Source of the DNA: Chryseobacterium jejuense | GTDB lineage: Bacteria > Bacteroidota > Bacteroidia > Flavobacteriales > Weeksellaceae | Assembly: GCF_900100075.1 (NCBI RefSeq) | Contig: NZ_FNEG01000001.1 | Coordinates: forward strand, 806,001 to 870,000 | Direction: 5' to 3' | Length of the DNA: 64,000 nt | In this document: positions 61,392-64,000 of the stretch, one piece after another | How the letters are laid out: each line of letters opens with the position of its first letter | How positions within the stretch are numbered: position 1 is the stretch's first letter | Made by a program: the position numbers and the translations under genes | The notes under the pieces: generated by a model | Database searches by the model: none | What the model saw: only the letters and a program-made list of their open reading frames with translations | Told to the model about the DNA's origin: nothing

Positions 61392-62264
61392 ATGATTGAG
61401 TTTCAGCAATGTGTCCTTGAATCGTTTTATAAAAAAATGGGACTACACAGAGTCAGCCTTACCGATCAGGAGGAGGTTAATTCTGAAAAGTATAAGTCTT
61501 ATATTAAAATTGTATACTTACCGGAAGCCTATACGGTTACTGTAGATTTTAAACGGTACACAACAGATACTCCAACAGTTTTTTTTATCAATAGTAATCA
61601 GCATTTCCATATTGAAAAGACAGGTACAGAACCTGGGCTTATGATTTATTATAACCGGGATTTTTATTGCATTCAGATCCATGATGCAGAGGTAGCTTGT
61701 GATGGCCTTTTGTTTAATAATCTCAGCAATATGCCGATGATTACTTTAAACTCCACAGATGCTATTGTTATCACCCACATTTTAAAGGCTATACAAGATG
61801 AATTTAGAATAAAACAAGCCCAGCAGGAGGAAATGTTAAGAGTATATCTTAAACAAATCATCATCCTTTCTACAAGGATATGGAGTGTAGAACATCTGGA
61901 CAAAGTAAATGATGGTATTGATTATGACACAGCATTCTATCGTCAGTTTAGCCTGTTGGTGGAAAATCATTACAAAGAAAAACATACGGTTGCAGACTAT
62001 GCGGATATAATGGGTATTGCTCCCAAAACGCTTACTCATAGACTGAAGAGAATGAATATGTCTCAGCCCAACGAAGTCATCAAGGACCGCATTATCCTTG
62101 AAGCCAAAAGGCTGCTGATTCACACTGCGATGAGTGCTAAACAAATTGCTTATCAGTTGGGATATGAAGATCCCGCTTACTTTAACAGGTTATTTTCTTT
62201 AAAAGTGGGGGAGACCCCTTCAAATTTCAAAAAAAAGTATAACGAGGGAAAAAAGTACAATTAA
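61392..62264 (+). CDS. AraC family transcriptional regulator
   Basis: The product is 290 residues from the ATG at 61392; a longer start at 61341 adds a hydrophobic stretch not typical of the family. The N-terminal part is a cupin-like sensor (VYLPEAYTVTVDFKRYTTDT). The C-terminal DNA-binding domain has two helix-turn-helices: HTVADYADIMGIAPKTLTHR (near 200-219) and MSAKQIAYQLGYEDPAYFNR (near 249-268), ending LFSLKVGETPSNFKKKY. It precedes the esterase gene on the same strand by 138 bp and may control it. Confidence 0.9.
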   Translation: MIEFQQCVLESFYKKMGLHRVSLTDQEEVNSEKYKSYIKIVYLPEAYTVTVDFKRYTTDTPTVFFINSNQHFHIEKTGTEPGLMIYYNRDFYCIQIHDAEVACDGLLFNNLSNMPMITLNSTDAIVITHILKAIQDEFRIKQAQQEEMLRVYLKQIIILSTRIWSVEHLDKVNDGIDYDTAFYRQFSLLVENHYKEKHTVADYADIMGIAPKTLTHRLKRMNMSQPNEVIKDRIILEAKRLLIHTAMSAKQIAYQLGYEDPAYFNRLFSLKVGETPSNFKKKYNEGKKYN

Positions 62265-62288
62265 TATGGTTTTTTGTGTCTTACAAAA

Positions 62289-62306
62289 CTACTTCATGGG
62301 AAGTAG
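62289..62306 (+). terminator. Small hairpin after the AraC gene
   Basis: CTACTTC (62289-62295), loop ATGG, GAAGTAG (62300-62306), followed by CTTTG. Seven-bp stem with a weak T-run, so function is uncertain. Confidence 0.35.
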
Positions 62307-62402
62307 CTTTGCAATATCAATTTATCATTAAAGTTCAGAACACTCAAGCGGTATATTTTTAAATGCTTTAGGTTCTTTTTATTAACATTAAATACAAATA
62401 TC

Positions 62403-63386
62403 ATGGCACAGCAAAGACCTTACAAAGGAGAAAATGATCCTCAGATTTTTACTGAAGTACGCACATTTTTACAGGCATTAAATTCTGGAGACGGAACGCC
62501 TATGGAGCTTTTAAGCCCGGAAGAAGCCCGTCAGATTCTGATAGGAGCTCAGAAATCAGTTGAAGTTGACTATTCAGGAATTGAAGAAACTGAACAGGTA
62601 ATCAGTCAGAATGGCTATGAAGTTAATATTCACATTACCAAGCCTAAAGGAAGTCAGCCTAATGCACCGGTATTTATTTTCACTCATGGCGGAGGATGGG
62701 TGTTGGGAGATTATCCTACCCACCGCAGGCTGGTAAGAGATTTGGTAGTTGAAAGTGGGGCAGTAGCAGTATTTCCAGACTACACGCCTTCTCCAGAAGC
62801 AAAATATCCGGTGGCTATTAATCAGATTTACGCAGTAACACAATGGGTTGCTGAACATGGAGCGGAAATTGGTGTTGATGGGAAAAACCTTGCTGTTGTT
62901 GGGAATAGTGTAGGGGGAAATATGACCGCTGTAATAGCATTGATGGCAAAAAATAACAATGGCCCGCACATTAAACTACAAGTGTTACTATGGCCTGTTG
63001 CAGATGCTGATTTTGAAACTGTTTCCTATAATGAATTTTCTGAAGGCAGATTCCTTACAAAAAATATGATGAAATGGTTCTGGGATAATTATTTACCAGA
63101 TACAGAGAAGCGTAAAGAAATATATGCTTCACCGCTGCAGGCTTCCTTAGAACAATTAAAAGGATTACCTCCGGCTTTAGTTCAAACGGCAGAAAACGAT
63201 GTACTTCGCGATGAAGGAGAAGCCTATGCAAGAAAATTAAATGAAGCAGGAGTAGAAGTAACCCTTACAAGATATAGCGGGTTAATTCATGATTATGGAT
63301 TATTAAATCCTTTAGCAGATATACCAGCTATACAAACGGCAATTTTGCAAGCTGCTGCCGTTATAAAAGATAAACTTAGTCAATAG
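62403..63386 (+). CDS. Alpha/beta hydrolase, HSL-type esterase
   Basis: The product is 327 residues, a hormone-sensitive-lipase family esterase. Oxyanion motif HGGGW (residues 95-99) in FIFTHGGGWVLGDYP, nucleophile elbow GNSVGG (Ser169), Asp region QTAENDVLRDEGEAYA (near 263-278), and His in SGLIHDYGLL (near 295). It should hydrolyse short-chain esters in the cytoplasm. No signal peptide. The preceding AraC gene is a likely regulator. A strong hairpin terminator (63405-63437) separates it from the convergent MFS gene. Confidence 0.9.
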   Translation: MAQQRPYKGENDPQIFTEVRTFLQALNSGDGTPMELLSPEEARQILIGAQKSVEVDYSGIEETEQVISQNGYEVNIHITKPKGSQPNAPVFIFTHGGGWVLGDYPTHRRLVRDLVVESGAVAVFPDYTPSPEAKYPVAINQIYAVTQWVAEHGAEIGVDGKNLAVVGNSVGGNMTAVIALMAKNNNGPHIKLQVLLWPVADADFETVSYNEFSEGRFLTKNMMKWFWDNYLPDTEKRKEIYASPLQASLEQLKGLPPALVQTAENDVLRDEGEAYARKLNEAGVEVTLTRYSGLIHDYGLLNPLADIPAIQTAILQAAAVIKDKLSQ

Positions 63387-63404
63387 ATTATCAAAATAGA
63401 TTTA

Positions 63405-63440
63405 AAACGATCCAGTTCAAAATGAGCTGGATCGTTTATC
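63405..63440. terminator. Bidirectional terminator between convergent genes
   Basis: AAACGATCCAGTTC (63405-63418) pairs with GAGCTGGATCGTTT (63424-63437), one T:G pair, loop AAAAT, with AT flanks on both sides. It serves the esterase gene (plus) and the MFS gene (minus). Confidence 0.88.
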
Positions 63441-63481
63441 ACATATGCTGTTAAATATTTTCTTAGATTCGATGAATATGT

Positions 63482-64000
63482 TTACCATTTGTTTTTTCTT
63501 TGAAATACAAAATAAACTATAATTGCACTAATAGCTATTAATACTGAAGCCAGGAAGAAGGGTGCTCCCGAAAATCTGAAAGGAGCTTCGTCATGCGTAA
63601 AATAATAAAATAAATGAGTCATTATCGGAGGTCCTATGATAGAAGTGGCACTCACTAAACTTGTTAATGCTCCTTGCAGCTCACCCTGTTCATTAGAAGG
63701 AATGTTTTTAGTAATGACTGATTGCAATGCCGGGCCGCAAATTCCCCCTAGACTGTATGGAATAAGGAAGATAAACATCATCCATCCTTGAGTAGCAAAT
63801 GCAAATAATAACAATCCTGCTGCATAACATAGTAAGCCATAATATATGCTTTTCTCTTCTCCTAATTTAGGAGCTGTCCATCTTATCAGAACGCCCTGAA
63901 CCAATCCTAATAATAGACCAAGTACACCAAGGGAAATTCCTACCATCCGTTCAGTCCAGCCAAATTGATACATTGTAAAGAAATGCCAATTGCTTTGCAC
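63482..64000 (-). CDS. TetA-like MFS transporter, C-terminal part (gene runs off the right edge)
   Basis: Only the last 172 residues are in the window; the true start lies beyond 64000. Five to six spans are visible, including GISLGVLGLLLGLVQGVLIR, IYYGLLCYAAGLLLFAFATQ, MFIFLIPYSLGGICGPALQS, TSIIGPPIMTHLFYYF and FFLASVLIAISAIIVYFVFQ. The segment ALQSVITKNIPSNEQGELQG, then ALTSLVSATSIIGP, is the TCR/Tet family signature of TetA-type drug efflux pumps. The substrate cannot be told from the C-terminal half; homologues include many non-tetracycline exporters. Confidence 0.85.
   Translation of the reverse strand: MQSNWHFFTMYQFGWTERMVGISLGVLGLLLGLVQGVLIRWTAPKLGEEKSIYYGLLCYAAGLLLFAFATQGWMMFIFLIPYSLGGICGPALQSVITKNIPSNEQGELQGALTSLVSATSIIGPPIMTHLFYYFTHDEAPFRFSGAPFFLASVLIAISAIIVYFVFQRKNKW

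Overview
The window looks like a chromosomal segment of a Flavobacteriia member, most likely Chryseobacterium or a close relative. The base composition is AT-rich by eye. Several promoters fit the Bacteroidota pattern TTTG-N17-23-TAnnTTTG. There is a type IX secretion (T9SS) type A C-terminal sorting domain, a TonB-dependent receptor/phytase pair, DUF6443 RHS proteins, and dispersed intergenic repeats of the kind common in that group. The genus call is inference from protein style; no rRNA or marker-gene comparison was possible.

Layout. 1-770: a tandem noncoding repeat of about 164 bp. 0.8-4.6 kb: two hypothetical genes, then a MarR regulator divergent from a UvrB-domain-less UvrA-like ATPase, sharing two operator-like palindromes. 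4.9-8.7 kb: TonB receptor-phytase operon. 8.8-11.4 kb: an ECF41-like sigma factor with a SnoaL tail, an azoreductase and NTF2-like genes; the sigma gene and the azoreductase gene have matching ECF-type promoters, and a (GATAAAA)9 array touches the sigma gene's -35 box. 12.5-19.1 kb: a 1880-residue four-module surface protein with an S74-chaperone partner, then a TetR regulator. 19.9-28.5 kb: membrane and hypothetical genes, a cupin/JmjC-like hydroxylase, an M1 aminopeptidase and a PutP symporter. 28.7-38.1 kb: small metabolic and regulatory genes (metallo-beta-lactamase fold, HxlR, AAA ATPase, DUF6624, thioredoxin-DUF2938, DUF418, AraC-GNAT-Crp, methyltransferase), with inverted dispersed repeats. 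38.3-47.6 kb: a decayed gene end, lipoprotein, TPR protein, DinB, S41 protease, an orphan Imm51 immunity locus and several unknown exported or membrane proteins.

48.0-58.7 kb is the most interesting part. An XRE repressor is divergent from a T9SS-sorted beta-propeller-like protein, two secreted RHS proteins (the second ending in a GH-E family nuclease toxin), an ankyrin-repeat gene overlapping the toxin gene by 14 bp (the likely immunity gene), and an Imm33/DUF2185-like gene. XRE-type operators overlap a promoter facing this cluster. 58.7-61.4 kb holds a palindromic repeat that replaced most of a TPR gene, and two tRNA-Ser(TGA) genes with nearly identical flanks on either side of a secreted HExxH protease gene. 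The window ends with an AraC regulator, an HSL-type esterase and the C-terminal part of a TetA-like MFS transporter that runs off the right edge.
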